Positions 1-8,479 of a stretch of DNA of 64,000 nt are shown here, piece after piece; position 1 is the stretch's first letter; each line of letters begins with the position of its first letter. The notes below the pieces were generated by a model. The model saw only the letters and a list, made by a program, of their open reading frames with translations. It made no database searches and had not been told where the DNA came from. The DNA lies in assembly GCA_050187875.1 (NCBI GenBank), contig JBFWXB010000027.1, positions 1 to 64,000 on the forward strand, in the 5' to 3' direction. The stretch comes from JAFKKS01 sp050187875. Lineage in GTDB: Bacteria; Pseudomonadota; Alphaproteobacteria; Rhizobiales; Xanthobacteraceae. Both the position numbers and the translations under genes were made by a program.

Positions 1-2
1 GC

Positions 3-56
3 GACAGCCCGATCGTGCGGCGCGCCAAGGAGCGCGCCGCAACGGCTCGCGCGTAA
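3..56 (+). CDS. C-terminal end of an upstream phage head gene (partial)
   Basis: An open frame enters from the left edge and ends at TAA 54-56, giving the tail DSPIVRRAKERAATARA. It is followed after 20 bases by the decoration protein gene with its own AAGGAG ribosome site. In lambda-type head operons the gene before gpD is the S49/ClpP-type head maturation protease with its nested scaffold, so that is the likely identity by position. The 17 visible residues carry no diagnostic motif. Confidence 0.45.
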   Translation, partial: DSPIVRRAKERAATARA

Positions 57-76
57 CTTCATAAGGAGCAACCGAC

Positions 77-466
77 ATGCCCACTCTCACCATGGCGCCG
101 CCGCTCGGCGACCTGCTCAAGTTTGAGCTCAACGCAAGCTATTGCCGCGAGACCGTGACACTGAAGGCCGGCACGAACTACGCGCTCGGCTCGGTGCTCG
201 GCAAGATCACGGCGTCCAGCAAGTACCGCCTCTCCCCCGCCGCCCAGGTTGTCGGCGACGAAGGCGCCGAGACCGCAATCGCCGTCCTGATCGAGGCAGT
301 CGACGCAACTGCGGCTGACAAGACCGGGCTCGCGGTCGCGCGCGGGCCTGCGATCGTGTCGAAGGCGGCGCTCGTGTTCGACGCGTCCGTTGACCAGGCG
401 GCCGAGAAAACCGCCAAGCATGCACAACTCGCCGCGGCCGGCGTCGTCGCCCGCGACACCGCCTGA
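77..466 (+). CDS. Phage head decoration protein, lambda gpD-like
   Basis: This 129-residue protein has the size of the HDPD (lambda gpD) family. Those proteins sit as trimers on the outside of the expanded capsid and stabilise it. The start ATG at 77 follows AAGGAG at a normal distance. The central segment (KAGTNYALGSVLGKI, residues about 32-46) resembles the family's usual 'G-x-VLG' stretch. It lies directly before the gpE-type major capsid gene, the standard lambda order D-E, and is presumably co-transcribed with it. Confidence 0.8.
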   Translation: MPTLTMAPPLGDLLKFELNASYCRETVTLKAGTNYALGSVLGKITASSKYRLSPAAQVVGDEGAETAIAVLIEAVDATAADKTGLAVARGPAIVSKAALVFDASVDQAAEKTAKHAQLAAAGVVARDTA

Positions 467-540
467 TCCCACACCACCCGCTGACCGCCACGGGCCTCGA
501 CGGATCTCCGTCGGGCCCGAACCATTTTGAGGAGACCGCA

Positions 541-1563
541 ATGGCCCCGATGATCAATCCCTTCGACGCGGGCGGCTACACGCTCGCCGAGATGACCACC
601 GCCATCAACATCCTGCCGAACATCTACACCCGGCTCGGCGAGATGGGCCTGTTCCGCTTCGAGGGCGTCACCCAACGCAGCGTCATCATCGAGCAGGCCG
701 AGGGCGTTCTGAACCTCCTGCCCACCGTTCCGCTCGGCGGGCCGGCCACCGTCGCCAACCGCGACACCCGGTCCATGCGCTCGTTCACGGTGCCATGGAT
801 TCCGCACGACGACGTGATCACGCCTCAGGACATCCAGGGCGTGCGCGGCTTCGGCGTGGCGGACGCGGCCGACCCGCTCGCCACCGTGATGGAGCGCAAG
901 CTTACCCGCATGCGCGCCAAGCACGCGCAGACGCGTGAATACATGGAGGTCAATGCGCTCCGCGGCATCGTCAAGGACGGCGCCGGAGTCGCGCTCTACG
1001 ACTATTTCGACGAGTTCGGCCTCGTCCAACAGTCGGTCGACTTCGTGCTCGGGACCGCTGGCACCAATGTGCAGGCGAAATGCCGCGAGGTGCTGCGCGA
1101 CATCGAGACCGAACTCAAGGGCGAGACGATGAATGGCGTGCTCGCGCTAGTCAGCCCCGGCTTCTTCGACAAGCTGATCGGTCACGCCAAGGTGGAGGAC
1201 GCCTACAAGTATTTCTCCTCGACCGGCGCGCAGCCGCTGCGCGAGGATACCCGCCGGCGCTTCCCGTTCTCCGGCATCGTGTTCGAGGAATACAACGCCA
1301 CCGTCACGCTCTCGACCGGGGCGACCGAGACGCTGATCCCGGCGAACGAGGGTATCGCGTTCCCGCTTGGCACCCTCGACACCTTCGTCACCTACGGTTC
1401 ACCGGCGAACCTGATTGAGACCGTCAATACGATGGGGCTGCCGATCTATGCCCGCCAGATCGCGCGGCAGGACGGCAGCGCCATCGACGTGAAGACCGAG
1501 GCTTCACCGCTGCCGGTGAACAAGCGGCCTCGCCTGGCGGTGAAGATTCTCACCAGCAACTGA
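541..1563 (+). CDS. Major capsid protein, lambda gpE family
   Basis: This 340-residue protein forms the capsid lattice. Length and sequence fit Phage_cap_E: an N-terminal segment NPFDAGGYTLAEMTTAIN, a central VPWIPHDDVITPQDIQGV and a C-terminal region ending LPVNKRPRLAVKI. It starts at ATG 541 behind a GAGGAG site. The prophage head is therefore of lambda type rather than HK97 type, although the tail genes further on resemble those of gene transfer agents. Confidence 0.88.
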   Translation: MAPMINPFDAGGYTLAEMTTAINILPNIYTRLGEMGLFRFEGVTQRSVIIEQAEGVLNLLPTVPLGGPATVANRDTRSMRSFTVPWIPHDDVITPQDIQGVRGFGVADAADPLATVMERKLTRMRAKHAQTREYMEVNALRGIVKDGAGVALYDYFDEFGLVQQSVDFVLGTAGTNVQAKCREVLRDIETELKGETMNGVLALVSPGFFDKLIGHAKVEDAYKYFSSTGAQPLREDTRRRFPFSGIVFEEYNATVTLSTGATETLIPANEGIAFPLGTLDTFVTYGSPANLIETVNTMGLPIYARQIARQDGSAIDVKTEASPLPVNKRPRLAVKILTSN

Positions 1564-1566
1564 GTG

Positions 1567-1884
1567 ATGGACGCGTTCATTGCGGCGACCGATGCGCTGT
1601 TCGCCGACCCGAACATCGCCCGCAACGCCATCTGGCGCGCGGGCGGTGTGGGCGGCGGCGGCGCCGTCCGCGTCATCACCCGCCGGCCCGACCAGGTCGC
1701 TGGCTTCGGTGACAGCCGCGCGGTCCTACCGACCATGCTGATCGACGTGCGCCGCACGGAAGTCACGGACCCGGGCAGCGGCGACACAGTGGAGATCGAC
1801 AGCGAGACGTTCGAAGTCATCGCGACGCCAACCATCGATAGCCTGCGGCTCGTGTGGACGTGCGAGGCCGCACCGCCGTCCTGA
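1567..1884 (+). CDS. Putative head-tail joining protein (lambda FII-like position)
   Basis: This small protein of about 105 residues begins with MDAFIAATDALFADPNIA and is Gly-rich early on. It lies directly after the capsid gene, where lambda has FI/FII. FII-type proteins bind the head-tail connector and provide the tail attachment site. A GTG at 1564 immediately precedes the chosen ATG at 1567, and either could initiate. The assignment rests on position, size and general resemblance. Confidence 0.6.
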   Translation: MDAFIAATDALFADPNIARNAIWRAGGVGGGGAVRVITRRPDQVAGFGDSRAVLPTMLIDVRRTEVTDPGSGDTVEIDSETFEVIATPTIDSLRLVWTCEAAPPS

Positions 1885-1889
1885 CACCG

Positions 1890-2546
1890 ATGCGCTTCAC
1901 GCTGAAGACCGACGACATTGCCAAGGGGCTGACCGAAGCCGAGGCCAGCGCGGCGCGGTCCGTTACTGGCGCCATGCGTCAGGTCACCGAAGGGCTAAAG
2001 ACCGAACTGCGGGCGGACGTGGCCGATGCCGGGCTGGGGCAACGCCTCGCCAACACCTGGCGGGGAAAGACCTATCCGGAGGCCGGCGCCAGCCTGGAAG
2101 CCGCATCGTTCGTCTGGTCGAAGGCGCCGAACATCGTCGATGCCTTCGACCGCGGCGTGACGATCAAATCGAGCCGCGGGCTGTGGCTCGCGATCCCGAC
2201 GGCCGCGGCCGGTGTGAAAGGCATCAGCGCCACCGGCGCCATGAAACGCATCACGCCGGGCGGCTGGGAGCGGCGCACCGGCATGCGGCTGCGCTTTGTC
2301 TATCGGCGGGGCCGACCTTCGCTGCTCGTCGCCGACAACGCCCGGCTGAGCAAGAAGGGGCTGGCCAGGCCCAACATCGGACGCACGCGTGGCGGCGCTC
2401 AGTTCACGCGTTTGAAGGGCCGCTCGACCGTCGTCGTGTTCATCCTGGTCCCGCAGGTCAGCTTGAGGAAGCGTCTCGATATTGCGGCCATCGCGCAGCG
2501 CTGGGCCGACCGCGTGCCGGGCGTGATCGCCGGTCATTGGAGGTAA
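1890..2546 (+). CDS. Phage minor tail / neck protein, DUF6441-like
   Basis: This 218-residue basic protein begins MRFTLKTDDIAKGLTEAE. It resembles the DUF6441 family found between head-joining and tail genes of alphaproteobacterial prophages, the slot of lambda gpZ. ATG 1890 is preferred because the family starts with an 'RF-x-L' segment; a GTG at 1854 lies upstream in the same frame. The C-terminal half is rich in Arg (GRTRGGAQFTRLKGRSTVV), consistent with contact to DNA or a charged tail ring. The exact role is not known. Confidence 0.6.
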   Translation: MRFTLKTDDIAKGLTEAEASAARSVTGAMRQVTEGLKTELRADVADAGLGQRLANTWRGKTYPEAGASLEAASFVWSKAPNIVDAFDRGVTIKSSRGLWLAIPTAAAGVKGISATGAMKRITPGGWERRTGMRLRFVYRRGRPSLLVADNARLSKKGLARPNIGRTRGGAQFTRLKGRSTVVVFILVPQVSLRKRLDIAAIAQRWADRVPGVIAGHWR

Positions 2547-2548
2547 AC

Positions 2549-2632
2549 GTGAAGCACAGAGCGGCGGCGGTACTCATGACGCTCCTGTCGTTTGCCGTCA
2601 TCGTTTCGATCCTCGTGGCGAGCCTGCGGTGA
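2549..2632 (+). CDS. 27-residue single-span membrane peptide
   Basis: The peptide is a short basic N-terminus (VKHRAAAV) followed by a hydrophobic helix of about 17 residues (LMTLLSFAVIVSILVAS) and a final Arg. GTG 2549 is preceded by a strong GGAGG five bases upstream. Its stop TGA 2630-2632 overlaps the GTG start of the next gene, so the two are probably translationally coupled. The ribosome site, the tight spacing and the clean membrane helix argue that it is translated. The function is unknown; it may be only a coupling cistron or a small membrane peptide. Confidence 0.5.
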   Translation: MKHRAAAVLMTLLSFAVIVSILVASLR

Positions 2633-3063
2633 CGAGCAAGCGCGAACAGGTCCTCGATGCCGTCAAGGCGCTCGTTGCTGCCGCCCTGCCGGACGCCGAC
2701 GTGAAGCGCAACCTCGCCAAGGCGGACCGCATCCCGCCCGGTGGCCTTGTCATTATCCGCGACGGCGACCCGGGCGAGCCGGAGGTGATGCTCTCGCCGC
2801 TCCTCTACATCTACACCCACCGCATCGCGGTCGAGGTCGCAGCCTACGAAACCTCTTCGCAGTCACGCGAACAGGTCCTTGATGAAATGCTCGGTTCGAT
2901 CGGTGCGGCCGTTGCCGGCGACCGCACGCTCGGCGGTCTCTGCGATTTCATCGAGGCTGAGGCGCCGGCGACCGACGATGTCGAGGCCGCAGGCGCTCGC
3001 GCCGGCCGCTGGGCCGACGCCGCGATCGTCGCCGTCTACGGCACGCCCGACCCGCTGAACTGA
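2629..3063 (+). CDS. Putative tail terminator / minor tail protein U-like
   Basis: This 144-residue protein lies between the neck-type genes and the tail tube gene, where siphophages encode the tail terminator (lambda gpU) that caps the finished tube. It starts at GTG 2629, overlapping the stop of the 27-residue peptide by four bases. The segment VMLSPLLYIYTHRIAVEVAAY, followed by a Ser/Gln-rich helix, fits the alpha/beta terminator fold in outline. The call is mainly positional. Confidence 0.55.
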   Translation: MTSKREQVLDAVKALVAAALPDADVKRNLAKADRIPPGGLVIIRDGDPGEPEVMLSPLLYIYTHRIAVEVAAYETSSQSREQVLDEMLGSIGAAVAGDRTLGGLCDFIEAEAPATDDVEAAGARAGRWADAAIVAVYGTPDPLN

Positions 3064-3090
3064 ACTCCGCCAACAATCCAGGAGATTCCC

Positions 3091-4032
3091 ATGGCACGCG
3101 CGCGCGGCGCCAACGCCGTCATGGCTGCCGCATTCGAGACCACCTACGGAACCCCGCCGGTGGCTGGCTACAAGAAGCTGCCCTTCGTCTCCTCGGCGCT
3201 CGGCGATGAGCAAAACCTGATCGCGAGCGATCTTCTCGGTTACGGGCGCGAGCCGCTGCCGCCGAGCCGCGATGTGGTCAACAACGAGGGCGATGTCGTC
3301 GTCCCGGTCGACCTGCGCAATTTCGGCTATTGGCTGAAGCTGCTCTTGGGCGCTCCGACCTCGGTCGATAACTCCGGCGTCTTCACTCACACGTTCGTCT
3401 CGGGCGCGCTTACGCTGCCCTCGATGGCGATCGAGGTCGGCATGCCGGAAGTCCCGAGCTACGGGATGAATTTCGGCGTCCGCGCCAACTCCTTGAAAAT
3501 CCAGTTGCAGCGCTCGGGCCTCCTCAACGCCACCATGAGCCTGATCGCGCAGGGCGAGACCAAGGCCGGCTCGTCGGCTGCCGGCAGTCCGACCGAAGCC
3601 GTGATCGAGCGCTTCTCGCAGTTCATGGGCGAGATCAAGCGCAACGGAACGGCGCTCGGGCAGATCGTCTCGGCCGAACTCACCTACTCAAACAACCTCG
3701 ACAAGGTTGAGGTGATCCGGCCGGACGGCCGGATCGAAGACGCCGACCCGGCGATGGTGGGTGTAATGGGCACCGTCAACATCCGCTTCGCCGACACCGT
3801 GCTGCTCGACCAGGCAGTGGCTGGCACGGCCTGCGAGCTCTCGTTCGGCTGGGCGATCAATGCCGACAAGTCACTCCTGTTCACCGTGCACGAGGTCTAC
3901 CTGCCGAAGCCGAAGCAGCCGATCACCGGGCCGGGCGGTATCCAAGCGGCGTTCGCCTTTCAGGCGGCCGAAGACCCTGCGTTGCAGAAGACCCTGACCG
4001 CTGCGCTGGTCAACGACGTGGCGACCTACTGA
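3091..4032 (+). CDS. Phage tail tube protein
   Basis: This 313-residue protein resembles the Phage_tube_2 family: a short N-terminal segment with ETTYGTPP (residues about 13-20), then LLGYGREPLPPSRDV and beta-rich segments. It would polymerise into the tail tube around the tape measure protein. ATG 3091 has a GGAG site upstream (CCAGGAGATTCCC). It is followed by the tail assembly chaperones and the tape measure gene, the normal order in long non-contractile tails. No sheath gene is visible. Confidence 0.78.
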   Translation: MARARGANAVMAAAFETTYGTPPVAGYKKLPFVSSALGDEQNLIASDLLGYGREPLPPSRDVVNNEGDVVVPVDLRNFGYWLKLLLGAPTSVDNSGVFTHTFVSGALTLPSMAIEVGMPEVPSYGMNFGVRANSLKIQLQRSGLLNATMSLIAQGETKAGSSAAGSPTEAVIERFSQFMGEIKRNGTALGQIVSAELTYSNNLDKVEVIRPDGRIEDADPAMVGVMGTVNIRFADTVLLDQAVAGTACELSFGWAINADKSLLFTVHEVYLPKPKQPITGPGGIQAAFAFQAAEDPALQKTLTAALVNDVATY

Positions 4033-4054
4033 TCTCTCCACCCAAGAGGTAACA

Positions 4055-4408
4055 ATGCTCAAACTCGCGTTCGACCGCGAGCCGTTCTGGCTCGACATGT
4101 TGCCAGGTGTCCGCGTGCAGTTCCGCCCAATCACTGTCGCCGCGATCCTGCTGGCGCGCACGGCAGCCGCAGACGTGCTGCGCGCCGGCGGCGACGACGC
4201 CATGGTGAAGGCGGGCGTTGCCTTCACCCGCTCGCTCGCCCATTCGGGCATCGCCGCCTGGGAAGGGATTGGCGACGCGGACGGAAACCCGGTCGAACCA
4301 ACGAAAGACACCATCGACGCGGCGCTTGAAGTCTGGTCGCTGTTCGATGCAATCGACCGGCTCTATGTCGGCCCGGCGCTGCTCCAGGACGCGGAAAAAA
4401 ACGCCTGA
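4055..4408 (+). CDS. Tail assembly chaperone, zero-frame product (gpG-like)
   Basis: This 117-residue protein ends in AEKNA just after a run of seven A. It occupies the gpG slot between tail tube and tape measure genes. Chaperones of this kind coat the tape measure protein while tail tube subunits are recruited. ATG 4055 has an AAGAGG site. The reading frame carries a canonical slippery heptamer at 4396-4402, six bases before its stop, so a fraction of ribosomes should make the longer product described in the next entry. Confidence 0.72.
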   Translation: MLKLAFDREPFWLDMLPGVRVQFRPITVAAILLARTAAADVLRAGGDDAMVKAGVAFTRSLAHSGIAAWEGIGDADGNPVEPTKDTIDAALEVWSLFDAIDRLYVGPALLQDAEKNA

Positions 4409-4710
4409 TCGCCCTGGCCGAATGGCACTTCGGCGGGGGCGATGGCTATTGCGCTGCCTGCTCGTCCACCTGCGCCTCCTGCCCTTACATCGAGCACGCG
4501 CCACAAACTCCTGACGGCATCGCCGCCTGGGCCGTTCTCAAGCGCGCCGCCGGCCAGGTCCGTGCCGTGATGGGCGGAGTCTACGCGCTCGATTTCGCCG
4601 CCGTGCTGCTGCTCGCCGACTCCATGGGCGCGCTCAACACGCTGCTCGTCGAACTCCTTCCCGAGATCGAGCCGATCGTCGTGCGCGCCTATGCCCGGGA
4701 CTCCGATTGA
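4055..4710 (+). CDS. Tail assembly chaperone, -1 frameshift product (gpGT-like)
   Basis: Slipping back one base at A-AAA-AAC (4396-4402) bypasses the stop at 4406 and opens 102 further codons, ending at TGA 4708-4710. The product is about 218 residues. The added domain starts RLIALAEWHFGGGDG, then has a Cys cluster (CAACSSTCASC), a Trp/Ala-rich helix and an acidic end. The added frame has no good start codon of its own near its beginning, as expected if it is reached only by frameshifting. The arrangement mirrors lambda G/GT, in which the T part binds tail tube subunits. Confidence 0.72.
4396..4402 (+). promoter_or_regulatory. Programmed -1 ribosomal frameshift slippery site (A AAA AAC)
   Basis: Seven A followed by C sit in phase as A-AAA-AAC relative to the zero frame that starts at 4055, which is a canonical -1 heptamer. 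The zero-frame stop follows at 4406 and the -1 frame stays open to 4710. GC-rich downstream sequence could form the stimulatory structure, but I have not folded it. Confidence 0.75.
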
Positions 4711-4737
4711 ATGAGCACCACGCGAACGCGAGCGTAA
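4711..4737 (+). CDS. Eight-codon minicistron before the tape measure gene
   Basis: ATG 4711 directly follows the chaperone stop (TGA-ATG) and encodes MSTTRTRA before TAA 4735-4737. The tape measure gene starts seven bases later at ATG 4745 and also begins MSTT. The tape measure start has no clear ribosome site, so the minicistron may pass ribosomes to it by reinitiation. It could also be a decayed duplicate of the gene start. No function of the peptide itself is implied. Confidence 0.3.
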   Translation: MSTTRTRA

Positions 4738-4744
4738 GCGAGCG

Positions 4745-7700
4745 ATGTCCACCACAAGTGTCTCGATCCGCCTCGGTGTCGAAGGCAAGGCTGAGGTCAA
4801 GCGTGCGTTCGATGAGGTCGGCAAGGCCGGACAGGACGCGTTCCGCAGTGTCGCCACCTCGATGGACGCCGCAGGCGCCGCGACCGACCGCGAGGCGCAA
4901 CGGCTACAGCGTCTTGCACAGGCCGCCAAGCAGGCCGCGGCGGCCGACCAGGCGCAACGCGGCTTCAATACCGTCCTCGGCGTCGGCACGGGGCCGTCGA
5001 AGTCCGCCCGCGATTCTGCCGCGGTGTTCGAAGAGGCGGCGCGAGCTGCCGAAGACCTGGCGGCCCGCACCGCGGCGCTGCGCGCGCAGATTGACCCACT
5101 CGGTGCCGCGCAGGCGAAGCTCAATGCCGAGGTCGCGGAAGCCAACGCACTGTTCAAGGCCGGCGCGATCACGGCTACCGAGCAAGCTGCGGCGCACGCG
5201 CTGGCGCAAGCCCGCTACGACGGCACCGCCAAGGCACTCGGTGCAATCGGCGCAACGGGCAAGCTGACCTCGAACCAGCTGGTCAATCTCAGCTACCAGC
5301 TCAACGACGTGGTCGTCTCGCTTGCGAGCGGCCAGCGGCCCCTGATGGTGCTGATGCAGCAGGGGACGCAGATCGCCCAGATCTTCGGACCCGGCACCGG
5401 CATTACCGGAATTCTGCGCGGCGTCTGGTCTGGGCTCACCAGCCTGATTTCGCCGACTGTCGCGGTCGTGGGTGGCATCGCGGCCCTCGGCGCGGCGGTC
5501 GGCTACTCCTATTACCGCTACATCGAATCCCAGAAGGAGCTCGAGGTCGCGCTCGCCGGCACCGGGCGAGCCGCCGGCGTGGCGGTCGGCCAGATCGAGC
5601 GCATTGCCGAGCAGTCGGCCTCCGCCGGCAACGTCTCGGTCGCCGCGGCCCGCGAGATGGAGGCGGCGTTCCTGCGAACCGGCAAGATCGCGGTCTCGCA
5701 GTTCGAAGGCCTGATCAAGGTCGTCAAGAACTACGCCGCGACCACCGGCACCGATGTCGCGACCGCGACTAAGGAGCTCGCCAGCGCCTTCGCCGACCCG
5801 ATCCGGGGCGCCGATTCGCTCAACGAGAAGCTCAATTTCCTCGATGACCGGACGCGGCAATACGTCCGCACGCTGACCGACCACAACGACCGTACCGGTG
5901 CCCAGCGTGTTCTGCTCGATGCGTTGAAAGGCAGCCTCGTCAATGCATCGGAAGCGACCACGGCGCTTGGCCGCGCTTGGGATTTCGTCGGGCGGATGGC
6001 GTCGAACGCCTACGACGCCATGGGGCGGGCGATCTCGCGCGCGCTCGATGGCGCACCGATCGACCAGCGGCTCAAGGAGCTCCAGCAGGAACGCACGCGA
6101 CTCCAGGCGCTGATTGAAAGTCCGCCCACGCGCTTTGCCGCCCAGGCCCGCAACTTCAACACGCGGATGCTGGCGGAGGTCGAGGCCGAGATCGTCAAGA
6201 TCGAGGCGAAGCTTGCCAATATTGAAGTCCGGGCGAAGGAAGCGAGAGCCAACGAGCTCTCGGTCCGCGCCGGTACCGTGGCGCGTGACCTCACGCCCGG
6301 CTTCGATGAGTTGCAGACCTTACGGGCGCGGCAGGCGCAGCTTCGCTCGGCGCTCGATGACCCGCTGGTCCGGCAAAAGGTTGCGGACCTCAAGCAGGTT
6401 GAGACGGCGTATGACGCGGTCACCCGCGCGATCCGCACCTGGCTTGATCCTGCCGAGAAGGCCCGCCGCCTCGACGAACTGGAAATCCAGGCCCTCCAGG
6501 CGAAGACGCCCGCACAAAAGGCGGCCATCGCCGAAGAGCGGCGGCGGCTTGAGCTTGCCGGCCAGGCAATCCCGCTCGCCATCGCCGAAGCCGATATCAC
6601 GCGGGCCGGCACCAAGGCGCGCGCCGAGGCGACGCAGGCGCATATCGACCAGTCGCGGGTGATTGAGGTCAACACCAGGGCGACGTTGGGTTTGGCCGAT
6701 GCCTGGCTCAAGGGCGCGGCGGCGGCCCAGCAGGCGGAAGTGCGCCGCAAGGCACTGACCGAGGCCGTGCAGAACGGCGTCGATGTCGAGACCCGGGCGC
6801 GTGAGCTCCTGCGCGAGCAGATCGCGGAGCAAGCCGCTCAATCGGCGAAGTCGGCTACCGATCTGACGGCCGAAGCCGCCGCGCAGCGCAAGCTCAACGA
6901 CGCCGTGGCGGCAGGCACGATCTCGACCGAGCAGGCGCAGCGCTTGATGCAGGTCGAGCAGGCACTTCGCCCGCTGATCATTGCGCAGGCGCTCGCCGAA
7001 GGCGACGCCAAGGGCACGCTTGCCCGCGTCATCGATGCGTTGCGTAGCGCCTATGCACGGCTGCACGGCGAGCAGGCGCGAGCCGCAGCGCTTCAAACGA
7101 TTGAAGGCCAGAAGAACCAGATCGAGCTGCTGCAGAAGCAGATCGAACTGGTCGGTACGAGCGAGTCGCAGCGCGCGATCATCATCGCCCAGCTGCAAGC
7201 CGAGCAGCAGTTACGGCAGAAGGGCATTGAGCTTGCGAGCGCCGAGGGCCAGGCGATCCTTGCCAATGCAGGCTTCATCGAGCGCCTCAACCAGGAGCTC
7301 GCACGCTCGCAGGGGGCGATGCAGTCCCTGCAAAGCATGACCGACACGACTTTCAACCACTTCGCCAACCTGATCGCGCAGGGCAAGACCGACTGGAAGT
7401 CCTGGGCGGACGCAGGGCGCGCGGCGCTCGCCGACATCGAAAAGGAAATCCTCAAGCTCGCGGTGTTGAACCCGCTCAAGAATTTCCTGTTCGGGACTAA
7501 CCTCACGACGCTCAACAATGTCGGCGGCGTCCTCGGCGGCCTGTTCGGCTTCAAGTTTCACGAGGGTGGCGTTGTGGGTGTGGACGGGAGTCCGCACTGG
7601 GCGCCAGCGCAAGTTTTCCGCAATGCGCCCCGCCTGCATGATGGTGCGTTTCTTTCGCCCGACGAGGTGCCGGCGATCCTCCAGCGCGGTGAGCGCGTGC

Positions 7701-7864
7701 TTAATCGCACCGAGGCCGCGGCCTACCAGCGCGGCACGAAGGCGGCGCCGATCGTCCTCAACTTTGCGGTGAGCACACCCGACGCCGCCTCGTTCCGGCG
7801 GGCACAGAGCCAGATCACCGCCGACATGGCGGCAGCACTGCGGCGCGCGGAGCGCAACCTGTGA
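4745..7864 (+). CDS. Tail length tape measure protein
   Basis: This 1039-residue protein sets tail length and is ejected with the DNA. The N-terminal 220 residues are Ala/Gln-rich coiled coil, followed by QLNDVVVSLASGQRPLMVLMQQG (cited here as residues about 186-208), typical of lambda-type tape measure proteins. A hydrophobic stretch lies around residues 230-260 (TVAVVGGIAALGAAVGY). Long helical Ala/Glu/Arg-rich segments follow. The C-terminus, with a Gly/Phe hydrophobic patch and then FHEGGVVG and ERVLNRTEAAAYQRG, matches the lambda tape measure C-terminal domain. At about 1.5 angstrom per residue the tail would be roughly 150 nm. Confidence 0.9.
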   Translation: MSTTSVSIRLGVEGKAEVKRAFDEVGKAGQDAFRSVATSMDAAGAATDREAQRLQRLAQAAKQAAAADQAQRGFNTVLGVGTGPSKSARDSAAVFEEAARAAEDLAARTAALRAQIDPLGAAQAKLNAEVAEANALFKAGAITATEQAAAHALAQARYDGTAKALGAIGATGKLTSNQLVNLSYQLNDVVVSLASGQRPLMVLMQQGTQIAQIFGPGTGITGILRGVWSGLTSLISPTVAVVGGIAALGAAVGYSYYRYIESQKELEVALAGTGRAAGVAVGQIERIAEQSASAGNVSVAAAREMEAAFLRTGKIAVSQFEGLIKVVKNYAATTGTDVATATKELASAFADPIRGADSLNEKLNFLDDRTRQYVRTLTDHNDRTGAQRVLLDALKGSLVNASEATTALGRAWDFVGRMASNAYDAMGRAISRALDGAPIDQRLKELQQERTRLQALIESPPTRFAAQARNFNTRMLAEVEAEIVKIEAKLANIEVRAKEARANELSVRAGTVARDLTPGFDELQTLRARQAQLRSALDDPLVRQKVADLKQVETAYDAVTRAIRTWLDPAEKARRLDELEIQALQAKTPAQKAAIAEERRRLELAGQAIPLAIAEADITRAGTKARAEATQAHIDQSRVIEVNTRATLGLADAWLKGAAAAQQAEVRRKALTEAVQNGVDVETRARELLREQIAEQAAQSAKSATDLTAEAAAQRKLNDAVAAGTISTEQAQRLMQVEQALRPLIIAQALAEGDAKGTLARVIDALRSAYARLHGEQARAAALQTIEGQKNQIELLQKQIELVGTSESQRAIIIAQLQAEQQLRQKGIELASAEGQAILANAGFIERLNQELARSQGAMQSLQSMTDTTFNHFANLIAQGKTDWKSWADAGRAALADIEKEILKLAVLNPLKNFLFGTNLTTLNNVGGVLGGLFGFKFHEGGVVGVDGSPHWAPAQVFRNAPRLHDGAFLSPDEVPAILQRGERVLNRTEAAAYQRGTKAAPIVLNFAVSTPDAASFRRAQSQITADMAAALRRAERNL

Positions 7865-8448
7865 CCGGATTCCACGACGTGCGGTTTCCTGACGCCGTGG
7901 CACGCGGTGCAACCGGCGGGCCGGAGTTCTCAACCGACATCATCGCAGTCGCTTCGGGCTTCGAGCAGCGCAACGTGAACTGGTCGGCGGCGCGCGCCAA
8001 GTACGACATCTCGACTGGCATTCGCACCCGCGAGCAGATGGCCGAGGTGATTGCTTTCTTCCGTGCCCGCAAGGGCCGCGCCTACGGCTTTCGCTTCCGG
8101 GACTGGAATGACTTTGAAGCGGAGGCCCAGCCTCTCGCGGCGACAGCCGATCCGCTGGTTTGGCAGCTAACGAAGCAATATGCCTCGGGGCCGTCGGCGG
8201 AGCAGCGCCTCATCACCAAGCCCGAAGCCGGCACTGTCGTGGTCCGGGTGAACGGCAATCCCGTGTCGGTCGATGTCGATCACCTGACTGGCCTCGTCAC
8301 GTTCACTTCGGCGCCGGTTGCGCAGCCCTATGCCGACTTCGTGTTTGACGTGCCGGTCCGCTTTGACACCGACCACCTGCCGGTGGTCGTGGTCGCCTAC
8401 CACATCCAGCAGGTCTCCTCGATCGCGCTGGTTGAAATCCGGACCTGA
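7861..8448 (+). CDS. DUF2460 distal tail protein, GTA gp12-like
   Basis: This 195-residue protein begins with TGFHDVRFPDAVARGATGGPEF, characteristic of DUF2460 proteins (TIGR02217). In gene transfer agents of Rhodobacter type this is the distal tail protein joining tube and baseplate hub. It starts at GTG 7861, overlapping the tape measure stop by four bases. Its natural partners (DUF2163, NlpC/P60 peptidase, hub) follow only after the inverted hipBA module, which therefore interrupts a conserved block. Confidence 0.85.
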   Translation: MTGFHDVRFPDAVARGATGGPEFSTDIIAVASGFEQRNVNWSAARAKYDISTGIRTREQMAEVIAFFRARKGRAYGFRFRDWNDFEAEAQPLAATADPLVWQLTKQYASGPSAEQRLITKPEAGTVVVRVNGNPVSVDVDHLTGLVTFTSAPVAQPYADFVFDVPVRFDTDHLPVVVVAYHIQQVSSIALVEIRT

Positions 8449-8479
8449 GTTTCGTCGAGCAGGCGCTCTCGGCGCGATA

